Origin: Trissonchulus latispiculum
Taxonomy: Eukaryota > Nematoda > Enoplea > Enoplida > Ironidae
Length of the DNA stretch: 64,000 nt
NCBI GenBank assembly: GCA_030248195.1
Contig: JASAND010010946.1
Coordinates: 22,871 to 86,870 of the forward strand
Direction of reading: 5' to 3'
Part shown: piece by piece, positions 18,572 through 28,256 of the stretch
Position numbering within the stretch: position 1 is the stretch's first letter
Layout: each line of letters opens with the position of its first letter
Notes under the pieces: generated by a model
Databases searched by the model: none
What the model saw: the letters and a program-made list of their open reading frames with translations, nothing else
What the model was told of the DNA's origin: nothing
Made by a program: the position numbers and the translations under genes

Positions 18572-18863
18572 TAATGGGCCGACGCCGGGTCCCAAGCCCC
18601 GGGGGAAGAACGCAGAGGGACGGAAAGTTATAAATCTATACGACTCATTTGGAAATACTTACCTTCTAACCGATTGATGGAAAAGAAAAAGATGGGGCTC
18701 CCAGGGACGACATGTGATGTGTGATGAGAAGTTTCGTACTCAAAACCCTAGGGAGAACAGATGGTGGTGAACAAAACTTTCAAAAACAAACCTCATGGGA
18801 CTTTAAACTCTCAAGGTCATTCCCTCCCTTAGTGGGGGCTCGAAATGTTCCTACTATACTACT
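18572..18863. repeat. Right Polinton terminal inverted repeat
   Basis: Inverted partner of 4952-5252, ending ...CTACTATACTACT. It contains GGGACGACATG (18704-18714) and GGGAGAACAGATGG (18751-18764), the motif repeated in the central control region. Confidence 0.95.
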
Positions 18864-19805
18864 TGTGTAACTACCTAAGCCCGATATGTCGTCTCCGTCG
18901 GGGCCATCTCGGGTATGACGACGGCCCTGGCCGGTCACCTGTTTGCACTGCCCCGATGCATCTACGCTATGGCTGATGATGGCCTAATCTTTAGGCCTAA
19001 AAATGTCTAATTTACTCTCTTTTTGTTTATATACTATGTATTTATAAGCTTATCGGTAATGGTAACAAATTACTTCGCGGCGTTTTAAAAGCCAGTTCGT
19101 TGTAAGTGAAAATTGAAAGTTCAAATTTACAGCAAAAATTGGTGAAGCTTGACCAAATCAACTCGATAAAGTTAAAAATTTATATTATAACACAGCGATC
19201 TGCATTCATAGGTACGTTGCTAGAGAATTAAATAAGCAGGTCTTTTGTAGCACAAAGCTTTGCTAGAAAACAGTTAAGTTTTGCTTCAGAAAATGTTTGG
19301 TGTATGTAGGCGTTTTTAGAAGAGCGTTTATAAGTTCATTAGTGCTGTGTTTATTCAAACCATTGCATGCAAATCCTCAAAAGCGTGGGCGAAATTCTTG
19401 AATTTTGAAAAAATCCATAATGAAGCCTGTTAAAAAATTGAGCTGGCATAAACTGTATATAGGTATATAATTGTCAAAACTGCTCAAAATTAGTGCTTTT
19501 CACCGAGAAATTATCGTAAGGGACTATACTTTATTTGAAAATAAAAAAGAAAGAAGAAAGTCCTACCATGTCCCGTCATCATGAAACCTTTTGGAAAATT
19601 TAACTGAAGGAAAGTGAATGAATGAACAAATATAATAAATTATACAAAAACTGTATTGTTAAGTACAGAAAAAGCTAGTCCTTTCCGTAACACCAAAAAT
19701 AAACTATAAGAAATGGTGCAGAAGGGGGTCTGGGGGGGGGAAGCCCCCCCCGAACGGTAATTATGTGGAAACAAATGAATGCGCATTGAAAAAAAGTTCT
19801 GACTA
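18864..19805. other. Non-coding flank right of the Polinton
   Basis: No gene seen. It contains a G-rich palindromic motif at 19724-19753 (GGGGGTCTGGGGG...CCCCCCCCGAA), related to those in the hAT elements further right. Confidence 0.5.
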
Positions 19806-20941
19806 TAGTCAGGGCGGGGAAAAAACACACCCGAAAAGATGGGGAGAAAAAACACACCCACCCAGAGAACTCAAGGTAGCAGATATAGAGACCTAATCTA
19901 GCGCAAATGAAAGCGCTATCTTTTTATAATAAAACCATACCCATAAGGTTGGTATGGACCAAAGCGGTCTATTCTGACAGTGTTCCAAAGTTGACCCCTT
20001 AAAACACCTCTAAAACCTAAGAAATTTTAAATTTTGCTAAGCTTATTTCTAGACACCTATAAGGAAAACTTAGCTAGTCTTTGGCATATGGGTATATATG
20101 GACCCCCTCTAGCGTTTGGTATAGACGGCAGCCTCCTACCTTTTATGCAGGCTGAGTACTGGGTGTGTTTTTTCTCCCCGCCCATTTGGACCCCTCAGCG
20201 GGGAAAAAAACACACCACCCAATTTTTATAACTAGTCCAATATGTAGTTCTGAGCAATTCTGATGCTCTTAAACGATAAAGCGGGTCTTGTTTTGTAATT
20301 CTGGTTCAAAAAACATGCATTTAGACCCTCTAATAGCTCATAAATTAAAGATTAAAATTTGCTGCATCATCGTGCCAGGTTTCATATGTTTACAAGGCAA
20401 ATTTTTTAAAATCTTAAAAAACTTAACGAAATTGCAATTTTACGCCAAAACTAACTTAAATAATGATAAACAATCACATTTGCAAGTGTTTTGGTATATT
20501 TATAGTTGTCTGGCGCCGCTTTTGCTGCGATTTGCGATCATTTCATGGGTTCAGGCGCCTTGACATAAAATGCATCTGACTATGTCCGATAAGCAGCTTT
20601 CTACTGGAAACAAAGTGCACTATGTTATTTAGCATGGCCAAAAATGTACAAACAACCTTTAATATGTAACAATTAGTGTCCCGCGGAACACCCAGGATCA
20701 TTTTTAGCACCGTGTTTTTTTTCCCCGCCGGTGTGTTTTTTTCCCCAAATTGCGGGGAGAAAAAACACAGACAAAATCAATTATTGCTACTGATGTACAA
20801 GGGATCAAGCGGATTTCTATACATGAATCGATAGAACTAAGAGCGATATACACCATGGTACAAACGCAAGCTCTCTCAGCCTTAAGACAGAAAAGTTACA
20901 GCCTTAGTTCCGTATATGTGTTTTTTTCCCCGCCCTGACTA
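19806..20941. mobile_element. TA-flanked element A with internal CGGGGAAAAAACAC arrays
   Basis: Begins TAGTCAGGGCGGGGAAAAAA and ends with the inverse (TTTTTTTCCCCGCCCTGACTA), flanked by TA on both sides. Internal copies of CGGGG(A/G)AAAAAACACA occur near both ends and around 20160-20215 and 20708-20770, in both orientations. It has no transposase or other ORF. The same plan with different motif suffixes is seen at 33661-35002, 46232-47330 and 61714-62353. Confidence 0.8.
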
Positions 20942-21219
20942 TATTTGACAAAAAACTTGTCCAAAATTCCTGTGTAATGTTACACAGTCGCCAAAATTTT
21001 TTTGCTATTTTCCAGAAGAGAGTGTGTAATTACACACGTTTTTGAGCAAAAAACACTGCTACGGATTATCAAATAGCTTGTGTTTTTACGTCATTTTATT
21101 GTTAAATTAATTCCACAGACGAAAATGCCTTGGAACATTTATCCGCTCTGCTAAATACGCAGTAACTTTGCCTCTAGTTCCGGGGGAGTGTCGCCATTCG
21201 GCAGCATAATGCTCATCTC
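20942..21219. other. Short non-coding spacer
   Basis: No feature recognised. It contains two TGTAAT/ATTACAC motifs forming a weak inverted repeat near 20974-21040. Confidence 0.4.
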
Positions 21220-21558
21220 CAGGGTATTTTTAGGGATTTTTTTTCGGGGGAGGGGAAGATTTTTTCACAAAAATCAGCCAAAAAATACTATTTTTTGGCG
21301 TATTTTGCATGGTGAAACGCAAAAAGTTCTCAAAAATGCCAGGATTTAAGCTAAAAATAGCTATTTTTACGAAAAAATCTCCGGCGAAGCCGGAAAATTT
21401 TTGAAGATTGGCCTATTTTTGGCAAAAATTTGGGCCTCCAAAAAATCCCGGGGGGGAGCAAAAATCCCGGGATGGGGCGATTCCGGGGGGAAGGCATTTT
21501 CGGGGGGGAAAGGTCAATTTCGGGGGGGGGGCCCCCCCCCCCTGTAAAAAATACCCTG
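21220..21558. mobile_element. CAGGGTA-type miniature element
   Basis: Starts CAGGGTATTTTTAGGG and ends AAAAAATACCCTG. It is flanked by the 5-bp duplicate ATCTC (21215-21219 and 21559-21563). The interior carries G/C homopolymer runs and the GGCGAAGCCGGAAAATTTTT segment shared with other members (35044, 38070, about 58080, about 52615). No coding capacity. Confidence 0.8.
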
Positions 21559-21658
21559 ATCTCCTGTCGTAGCCTTTTTGGTTGTTTCGTCGTACTGGTT
21601 GTCTTAATTTTGACAGTTTTAACAAAAGTCTACTAGACGTTCAACTTCGACTAATTTC

Positions 21659-21906
21659 TTGCACTATAAATGCATTACTAAAGCTTGCTTAAGGAGGCCT
21701 GTAAATGTTTATGCTATGGAGCTTGTTCAAAGAGGAAGTTTTAAGTTTGATTCATTTTTATCTTGTCTAGTAAATTGTTATTCGTTCAGAGCTATCTCGG
21801 ATCAAGAAACGTTGCACCTGCTGTTGGTGCGGTGCGAAGAGAAAGAAGCGGTGGAGCTTTGCTGTCACATCCGTCAACTTTCCAACATGCTTCACCTTCG
21901 TTTCCA
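21659..21906 (+). CDS. Possible exon of an unrecognised gene
   Basis: The frame from 21659 is open to a GTGAGC donor-like site at 21907 and encodes a plausible helical sequence (MELVQRGSFKFDSFLSCLVN and onward). It could precede the exon at 25375, but the phases do not join directly: this exon would end in phase 2, the next begins in phase 0. A further exon would be needed, or the ORF is fortuitous. Confidence 0.25.
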
Positions 21907-22184
21907 GTGAGCAGACCACCCGGTCTAATGGTGGGTGTTTTGTTTTTTCTTGTGTTTACACATAACTAAACTGGCGCATACAAAAGTGCGTACTTGTCAT
22001 GACAAAATCCAATTACAGATTAAAGAATGACTGGTGACAAGCTGGCGTTGGGTTAAGCGGCTGTCAAAAATTGAATTTTTTAAACGTGGGCAGAACTGTG
22101 TCTTCAAGCAGTAACGTTAAGAGTTTGGGCAGAGCGAAGTCAATTTGACATTATGGATTTCAGCTTCAATCACTGTTGTTGTTG

Positions 22185-22202
<18 letters not shown>

Positions 22203-22216
<14 letters not shown>

Positions 22217-22260
22217 CTGGTCCAAGGAAGTACCTTGCCGTGGTGGACCGGCAGAACCCA
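22203..22260 (+). other. Structured 5' segment of the LINE
   Basis: GGTCCA...TGGACC (about 22219-22249) encloses the nested hairpin AAGG-AAGTA-CCTT, placed directly after the GGT repeats. The position fits a 5' UTR promoter or RNA structure. A self-cleaving ribozyme is possible by analogy with L1Tc and R2 elements, but I cannot show the required pseudoknot. Confidence 0.4.
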
Positions 22261-22457
22261 TTCCCCCCTGGTCTTTCCGGTGGAAATGGCAACAAATGGC
22301 TTCCCACACCCTGGCTCCCAACGGAGGGAGCCCAGACCCCATGCAACGGGTACCCCCCTGGAATCGGAACCCCCGGGAACAGGCCTCCCGTCCAGCCCGC
22401 CCATATCCAGTCGGGTTTTTAGCCAGCGGCTCCGGTAAACCAGCCTACTGGGGCCGC

Positions 22458-22499
22458 CTACTGCTACTGGCTGGGGACATTGAGCGAAACCCCGGGCCG
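22458..22499 (+). other. 2A-like translational skip motif
   Basis: Encodes LLLLAGDIERNPGP, matching the D(V/I)ExNPGP consensus that makes ribosomes skip the last Gly-Pro bond. 2A-like motifs near the N-terminus are known in trypanosome L1Tc/ingi and in several invertebrate non-LTR elements. Confidence 0.8.
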
Positions 22500-23199
22500 G
22501 GACCAACCAGCCCAGTTTGTGACAGAAACGTTCCTAAGAACTGTCATGTGCAATCGGTGCATCGGATGGGTCCACCTCACTCTGTTGCGGCCTCAGGTCG
22601 TTCGGAAACTACAACTACAACTAGATCTGTGCCATATGCATTCCTCCACCCCGCCTGACACAGCCCTCCAAGGTGCCTCGGGCGGCACCATCCCCGCCAG
22701 CCCACCCCCACCGGTCAGCTCCCCTCGCTCTCCACTACGGCCACCCACCTCACCAAGGCCCCGACTATCCAAGCCTCTACCAAGGCCCCGGCAACTGCAC
22801 TGACGATGCGCCCCAAACCGCTAGTGTCAACCGGCAACGGAATGGACGCCCACTTCGAGTCCTCCAATGGAACGCTGGCGGACTCCATTGCCAACGAAAG
22901 AGTCTGCATTGGATCCGGGATCCAATATCTGCGACAGAGTCAGCAGTTCGACGTAGCATATCCCATCCAGCTGGAGAATAGAGAACAACGACGTCTCGTC
23001 CTATCGCCCGGTGAGCCTAACCAGCTGTCTGGCGAAGCTCATGGAAACGGTGGTGAAGAGTAGGCTCTAGTTTGCCCTTGAATCATCTGGATCTTTCAGC
23101 TCTCTCCAGGCAGACTTCAGACAACTCAGAGGTACAGAGAACCAGCTGGCTAGAATAATCCAGGATATCGCAGACAGGTTTCCAGAAGAAGCTCCCAGC

Positions 23200-24892
23200 C
23201 AAAAGAACAGCCCTTACCCTAATTGATTTCCCACGGGCCTTCGACACCGTACACACGGATGCTCTTATCAAGAAACTCCTGGAATTCAATCTGCCAGTTA
23301 GCTGTATCAAATGGATCAAAGCCTTTCTTACAGACAGACGGGCCCGGGTTTCTTACAACGGAACCCTCAGTAATTGGAAGATCTTCCACCACGGAGTTCC
23401 TCAAGGCTCGGTGCTCTCTCCACTCCTATTCATCATTTTCATCAACGACATCCTGAACGATCTACCTGAGGGAGTGGAGGGAAGCATTTACGCAGATGAC
23501 CTGGCCATCTGGGCATCCGACCCGGACGTCATCTCTGCTGAGTCCAAGCTTCAGACTGCTCTGGACAGAATTGGCAACTGGGCGAAGAAATGGGGTTTGA
23601 CAATCAATGCAGGAAAATGCCAGGCCTGCATCTTCACCACCCACAATCGTCCGGCCAGCCACAGACCACAGCTCAGAATCAATGGCCATGATATGCCTTA
23701 TGATCCTAACCCTACGTTCCTTGGCGTGAAGTTTGACTGGAAGCTCTGTTTTGCCCCGCATGTTACCTCCATCAAGGCCAGGACAGCTGCACGCATCTCC
23801 GTTCTCAGCGCTCTGGCAGGACGCACCTGGAGACCTTGTAAGGAAGATCTGAGACTGATCTTCATTTCCTACATCAGATCCCTCATGGAGTATGCAGCTT
23901 CGACATGGTACCCTTCTATCTCGTCTACCAGCGCCAACCGCCTGGAAATCATACAAAATCAGGCGGTGAGGAAAATAACCGGGTGCCTGCCTGGAACTCC
24001 TGTGGAATACGCCAGAATGGAGGCGAACCTGCCTCCGTTCTCTCTTCGGGCGGAGGAACTAGTGGCCATTGGATACGAGAGGAGTCTCCGCCTCCCTGCG
24101 GACAACCCCCGACGTGCAATCAGTGAACGGAATATACAACAACGGTTACCATCTCAGGATTCTTGGAGGGAAAAGGGCAGGAAGGCATCAGTCTCTGCTG
24201 GACTGGCCAACAGGGCAAGGGAACCTGTCTGCCTCCCAGCAGTTCCTCCGAGTATGATCCCGCCCAATATAACCTGCTTTGCCACGCTGGGGGCGATGTC
24301 CCCGGGGAGGCGGAAGGATGAGCTGACTCCAGCTGAGCTCAAGACTGCAGCCCTAGCCTCTCTCAGCACTCTCCCCAGTGCTGACGTCACTCTCTGGACC
24401 GATGGCGCCGTGGAAGGGTCGAATCAGAAGGGTGGAGCCGGCGTCGTAATATCGGATAATCAAGGAGTCATCATTACCACCATTGAATCCCCTGCCGGAA
24501 GTATCTGCTCCAGTCTGCGCGCGGAAGAAACTGCTGTCCACAGCGGTCTGGAATGGATTCATGACCGTCTCCGGCATCATGGCCAATCTCTTCCGGAAGT
24601 CAGAATTTGCACCGACTCCAAGTCTCTGATCCAGAAGATTGAATCCGGCCCACTGAAACCGATGTCGCAGCTGGAAACGGCCATCTGGCACAAGCTCTGT
24701 CAGATCTCCCAACTTGGCAGCCACATAACCCTTCACTGGGTACCTAGCCACGTTGGAATCCAAGGAAACGAGGCAGCTGACAGAGTGGCCAAGTCTGCGA
24801 CTGCCCTGGAACAAGGCCGGATTGGAATTGACCTAACTACTGCCAGGGCTACCATCAAACGGTACATAAAGGAAGAATGCCGCAGACTCTGA
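23200..24892 (+). pseudogene. LINE reverse transcriptase plus RNase H frame
   Basis: Continuous frame with the RT blocks LIDFPRAFDTV, HGVPQGSVLSPLLF and the catalytic YADDLAIW, followed by an RNase H domain with TLWTDGA, SLRAEETAV, CTDSKS and HWVPSHVGIQGNEAAD (all four acidic positions visible). A separate frame (24959-25225) continues with SCPECDSEEEDLAHLLLHCP. The upstream RT N-terminus and endonuclease are deleted. Frame breaks at both ends mark it as non-functional even though the RT core looks undamaged. Confidence 0.85.
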
Positions 24893-25374
24893 TCTCAGTA
24901 CGACACCGAAGATATTTACGACGCCCACCTGCCAGTCGGCCCTACACGCGAAGAAAACATGACCCGGAAAGAGCGTTGCGTTCTGTCACAACTCCGTTGC
25001 AAAGGCCACTCCCTACTCCTAGCCAAGCAACGGTTCCGAATGGGACTATCCAATTCTCCATCCTGCCCGGAATGTGATAGTGAGGAGGAGGATCTAGCCC
25101 ACCTCCTCCTGCACTGTCCAAACCATACCTCTGCCCGACGGCGGCACCTGGGGACAAGGCCGCGCCTGGACATATATCCAAGGGTCCCCCCGGGTTCTGG
25201 CTTTCCTCATGTGGGGCGGATCTGATCCGTCCTAACCACATTGGGTCCCCCCAAGCTGGTCCTGGAACAGGAAGAAGAAGAAGAAGTGGTGGTGGTAATT
25301 TAATGAATTATAATCAAAGTTAATGACAAATTATTCTTGGTTTGAAGATTTGTTTATTTTGCTGTTTGTTTTAG

Positions 25375-25953
25375 GACAGCACTATTGCTGGTCTAAGAGG
25401 TGTCTGCGATGATGATGCACGTGGATTGGGACAGCCGCCTTTAGCTGTGCGCAGAGATCAGGGCCAAGTTGGACCATCGCAGGGCTCCGGCTTTTCCTCA
25501 TTTTTTTCGGATTCTGATGGCATGGCCGCCGTCACTCCGACTATGCGCGGAAGAAGTGATCCATCTGCGCAGGCCAAACCACCTGTCAAGGTGATTGGTA
25601 TCGGCAGTCTTTTGGGAATTAGTTCCTCCGGGAATTCTGTGGCGGGTAGCGGAGCATCTGCTGGGGCCGTTTCGGAATTGCATGGACGGATTCCAAAGTG
25701 GTTTGACAGATCCAGAGCTCAGATGTTTGATGCGGCTCTGTGCATGCGTGGTGTTCCTCCTGAAATCTACGAGATTATTAAAATTGTGGCAGTTACGGCT
25801 GAATTTCGTCAAGATGGTCTTTCCAAGCTGAGATCATTCATTCATGATTTTGTGCAACGCGGCGGCAATATATTTCCGTTTCTGTCATTCTTGGCCATGC
25901 ATATTCATTATTCAATCATGAATTATGCCATTTATTCCAAGCCTGTTCGTGAT
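25375..25953 (+). CDS. Internal exon of an unrecognised host gene (gene X)
   Basis: Opens after a good acceptor (TTGTTTTAG, 25366-25374) and closes at a consensus donor (GAT|GTAAGT, 25954). It is open in phase 0 throughout: 193 codons. The first ~95 residues are Ser/Gly/Pro-rich and look disordered (SLLGISSSGNSVAGSGASAG). From about residue 105 the sequence is ordered and helical (RIPKWFDRSRAQMFDAALCM, then GVPPEIYEIIKIV). It joins in frame to 26378. I do not recognise the family. The exon sits directly 3' of a LINE insertion in the preceding intron. Confidence 0.7.
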
Positions 25954-26377
25954 GTAAGTTGTGAGTATGCTACCAAATAATGCTTTATATACTTGTCTAA
26001 TTTGCTACATCTCTACGATAGATTCAGGCGTTTTATGAAAGGTGGAGATGACACCACCGCTCCATCCGCTGGTTTGGAAATGCTACTCATTATTTTGGCT
26101 CTCCAGCCTTTCCTTTAATGAGCCCTTAATATCTTGAGAAGTGGATCCTTAGTTAGTAGTTACTACAGCAGTTTTTATGGAAATAGCCACAGCTAGGGGT
26201 AAGCTGGACTGTAGTTTCGTAGTTTACTAGATGCTCTAACTTATTGATTGAAAATTAAAAACAGAAAAAAGAAAAGGAATAAACTTGCAATAAAAAACGT
26301 TTTCTTACGTATCTACGTTTTCTTACGTTACCTACGCAATGTAGTTTGTATTATGCTTTATCTAATCTGTTATATAG

Positions 26378-27021
26378 AGAGTCGAAGAAAGTGCGCAGCT
26401 ATGGGGAATTAACCGAAAAGAATTGAGCAGTGTGTTGGCCTGCCGTTTCTATCTTTCCACTGTACCTGAGCCCATTCCAAACCTACGACGCAAGCAGTTT
26501 CCTCCCTTCAATTTTGCCAGTTTCGATCATCCTGAATGGTCCCACGCAGCCCCTCCAAATGATCACTGCAAACCAAGGCGTAGCCCTAAGGATGAAAGAT
26601 TTGTAAAGGCTGGTCAGGCAAATGTCCCCATAAAAATACCTGAAGTGGGCGACTATACGCTTGATGATATCCCAGCCGTTTATTTTGATGAAAAGGAGCC
26701 AAGCGTACTGTATATGAGTCGACGAACCAAAGATTTTGCCGCGTCCATTATTGGTTTCTGTGTGAAGGAGAAGAAACCTGTGGATGGTTTCATGCATCGT
26801 TTGCGAGAATTCTTTGGTAGCAGTGCTTTGAAAGAGCTGGCAGAGCATCCAAAGTTTGCCGGGGTCTGGACGGATACAAAGCGCGATTTGGCAGAATTTC
26901 TGGACGAGGATGAGAAAAGTCCGGCTGTTGAAAGCAAGCCATGTGTTCCTTTATCGTCTAGCGCTGCTATTTCGCAGTCGGTTGGCAGCGGTGGCGGTGG
27001 AAATGGTGTGGATGCAGATGC
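26378..27021 (+). CDS. Second exon of gene X
   Basis: Acceptor TTATATAG ends at 26377, and the frame continues in phase 0 from 25953 (...PVRD|RVEESAQLWGINRKEL). It encodes an ordered, conserved-looking region (VLACRFYLSTVPEPIPNLRR; EVGDYTLDDIPAVYFDEKEP; FMHRLREFFGSSALKELAEH) and ends in a Ser/Gly-rich stretch. Either it splices at GC|GTAAGT (27022), or it ends at the overlapping TAA at 27023-27025 after NGVDADA. I cannot decide which; no polyadenylation signal is obvious nearby. No function assigned. Confidence 0.65.
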
Positions 27022-27025
27022 GTAA

Positions 27026-27246
27026 GTAGTGTCTTTTCTTTTTTGTTTCTATTGAAAGCCTTATATCCTGTGTCGTGTCTTTGGTTGTTCAAGATTTTAA
27101 GCCAAACTTCGGCTCGGAAAAGGACAAGGGGAGAAATTCCTTCCACTTCTGTGTTTTGTAGGTTCTGAAAACCCGCCAGCCGCTAATACCGGCAATGTTT
27201 TTATTCAAATTGTTGTGCATTTGCATATTTCCAAAATATACCCTCG
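27026..27246. other. Spacer after gene X
   Basis: Either intron or 3' flank of gene X. No feature recognised. Confidence 0.4.
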
Positions 27247-27613
27247 TTAAGGGGGGCTAAAATGGGGGTGTCCCGAATTTGTCCGATTGACCTTCTTTTT
27301 GGCAAAGTTAAAGAGCGTGGGTGTGGTCAAAAATACTTGGTCGTTGGTTCTTAGCTGGCTTCCAGCCATGTGCAGCCGTCGCGTTTATGTGCCCGACCAC
27401 CCCTTCGCAACTACCAACATAATTAATTAAAAATCTCTGCTGGAAGCAAGACCCTAGCTTCAAGCTAGTCATTGGCACATATGATTTGGCACATGTGCCC
27501 CTATCTGCGGAAAAATACTAGACATCTGTATCTTATCTGCATCTAAGGGAATTACTCTTCAAAGTTGAAGTTTCGGCAAAAATTTAAAAATTTTTGGCTA
27601 AAGAAAGGAAAAT
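27247..27613 (+). repeat. TTAA-type foldback family, 5' part
   Basis: Starts TTAAGGGGGGCTA and continues with sequence shared with 55430-56360, 60121-60720 and (inverted) 39574-40071 and 60740-61342. Markers are GCAGCCGTCGCGTTTATGTG and CATCTAAGGGAATTACTCTT. It is interrupted at 27613 by the Helentron-like element and resumes at about 30921. Confidence 0.75.
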
Positions 27614-27644
27614 TATGTAGGGGCGCGATAGCGCCCCTACATAA
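27612..27644. repeat. Perfect hairpin at the left element edge
   Basis: ATTATGTAGGGGCGC and its exact reverse complement are separated by GATA: a 15-bp stem with a 4-base loop, at the predicted boundary of the inserted element. Confidence 0.85.
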
Positions 27645-28256
27645 TATGGGTATAAAGGCGTCTGCGCGGCCCCCTGGAGACCGTGTTGGCCTGGTGCCAG
27701 CTAATTAGAGGTCCGGCGGTGGTAAAAAGGTTACCATCGTAAACAACTCGAGTAGTACTACAAGTACCACCATACTTTTGGTTCGAATTCGAAACTTCGA
27801 ATTTTTGCACTAGGCGATAGTTACCGTGCGTTTGTTTTTTTTTCTCGGTGAATAACGCTTATTGGAAATGCATTTTACGGCTAAGTGTTGGAACGATGTG
27901 GGGATTTTGGCACCATACTACTATTATATGTTGGTAGACAGGATCCCCCATGCTACCTTTTTTTGGTCATTTTGGCACCTGGCCAATTTTGCCTCTGTGC
28001 CAAGGTCCCAAAGTCGGACTTTCGCTATTTTTCGCAAATTTTGGTCACACTTTTCTAGAATTGGGTAGAAGCTGGAGAGGTCTAGTATCTTTTGTTGAAA
28101 ATTACCAGTAGGGGTGCATAAAGTAACGAGGGGGATTTTTTAATATTGCTCCCTAGCTTTCAGGAGATGGGCCCAAACTTTGCATTTTTTGGCCTGTTTG
28201 GGCGAAAAGTTTCCAAGTCCCACTTTTACTAGAAATGGCCTAAAAGTCACTAAAAA

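Larger units (their letters stand above)
4952..18863. mobile_element. Polinton/Maverick (adintovirus-like) element, apparently intact
   Basis: A 13.9-kb unit bounded by inverted repeats of about 0.3 kb that start AG and end CT, as known for Polintons. It carries the full marker set: protein-primed-type DNA polymerase B, DDE integrase with chromodomain, FtsK/HerA packaging ATPase, hexon-type and penton-type capsid proteins and an adenain-like protease. All large reading frames are open. polB runs leftward from a central control region (about 9.8-10.7 kb) and the other genes run rightward with 1-100 nt overlaps. The usual 6-bp target duplication is not found: the flanks read AACCCT on the left and TGTGTA on the right. 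That may mean decay, rearrangement or recombination between copies. Confidence 0.95.
22144..25290 (+). mobile_element. I/Ingi-like LINE with 2A motif and internal deletion
   Basis: It runs from GTT/GGT microsatellite and structured 5' sequence to a 3' tail of GAA repeats (~25269). In order: an N-terminal ORF with a 2A-like motif (22458-22499); a short start of an APE endonuclease domain (RPLRVLQWNAGGL, ~22835-22880); an abrupt jump near 22975 into the RT (YRPVSLTSCLAKLMETVVKS); then RT, RNase H and a C-terminal CxxC...HxxxxC knuckle. Most of the endonuclease and the RT N-terminus are deleted and there are frame breaks, so the copy cannot be autonomous. It lies between two putative exons of a host gene. 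Confidence 0.88.

Noticed and set aside
4946..18869. 6-bp target duplication of the Polinton
   Set aside because: The hexamers outside the TIRs (AACCCT, TGTGTA) do not match, and shifting the ends by a few bases does not help.
22153..22422. Cys-rich or Val-rich proteins over the GTT/GGT microsatellite
   Set aside because: Reading frames through a triplet repeat in the LINE 5' region; only the 2A-bearing frame is supported.
23462..24814. Minus-strand ORFs opposite the LINE RT and RNase H
   Set aside because: Antisense shadows of the plus-strand coding sequence.
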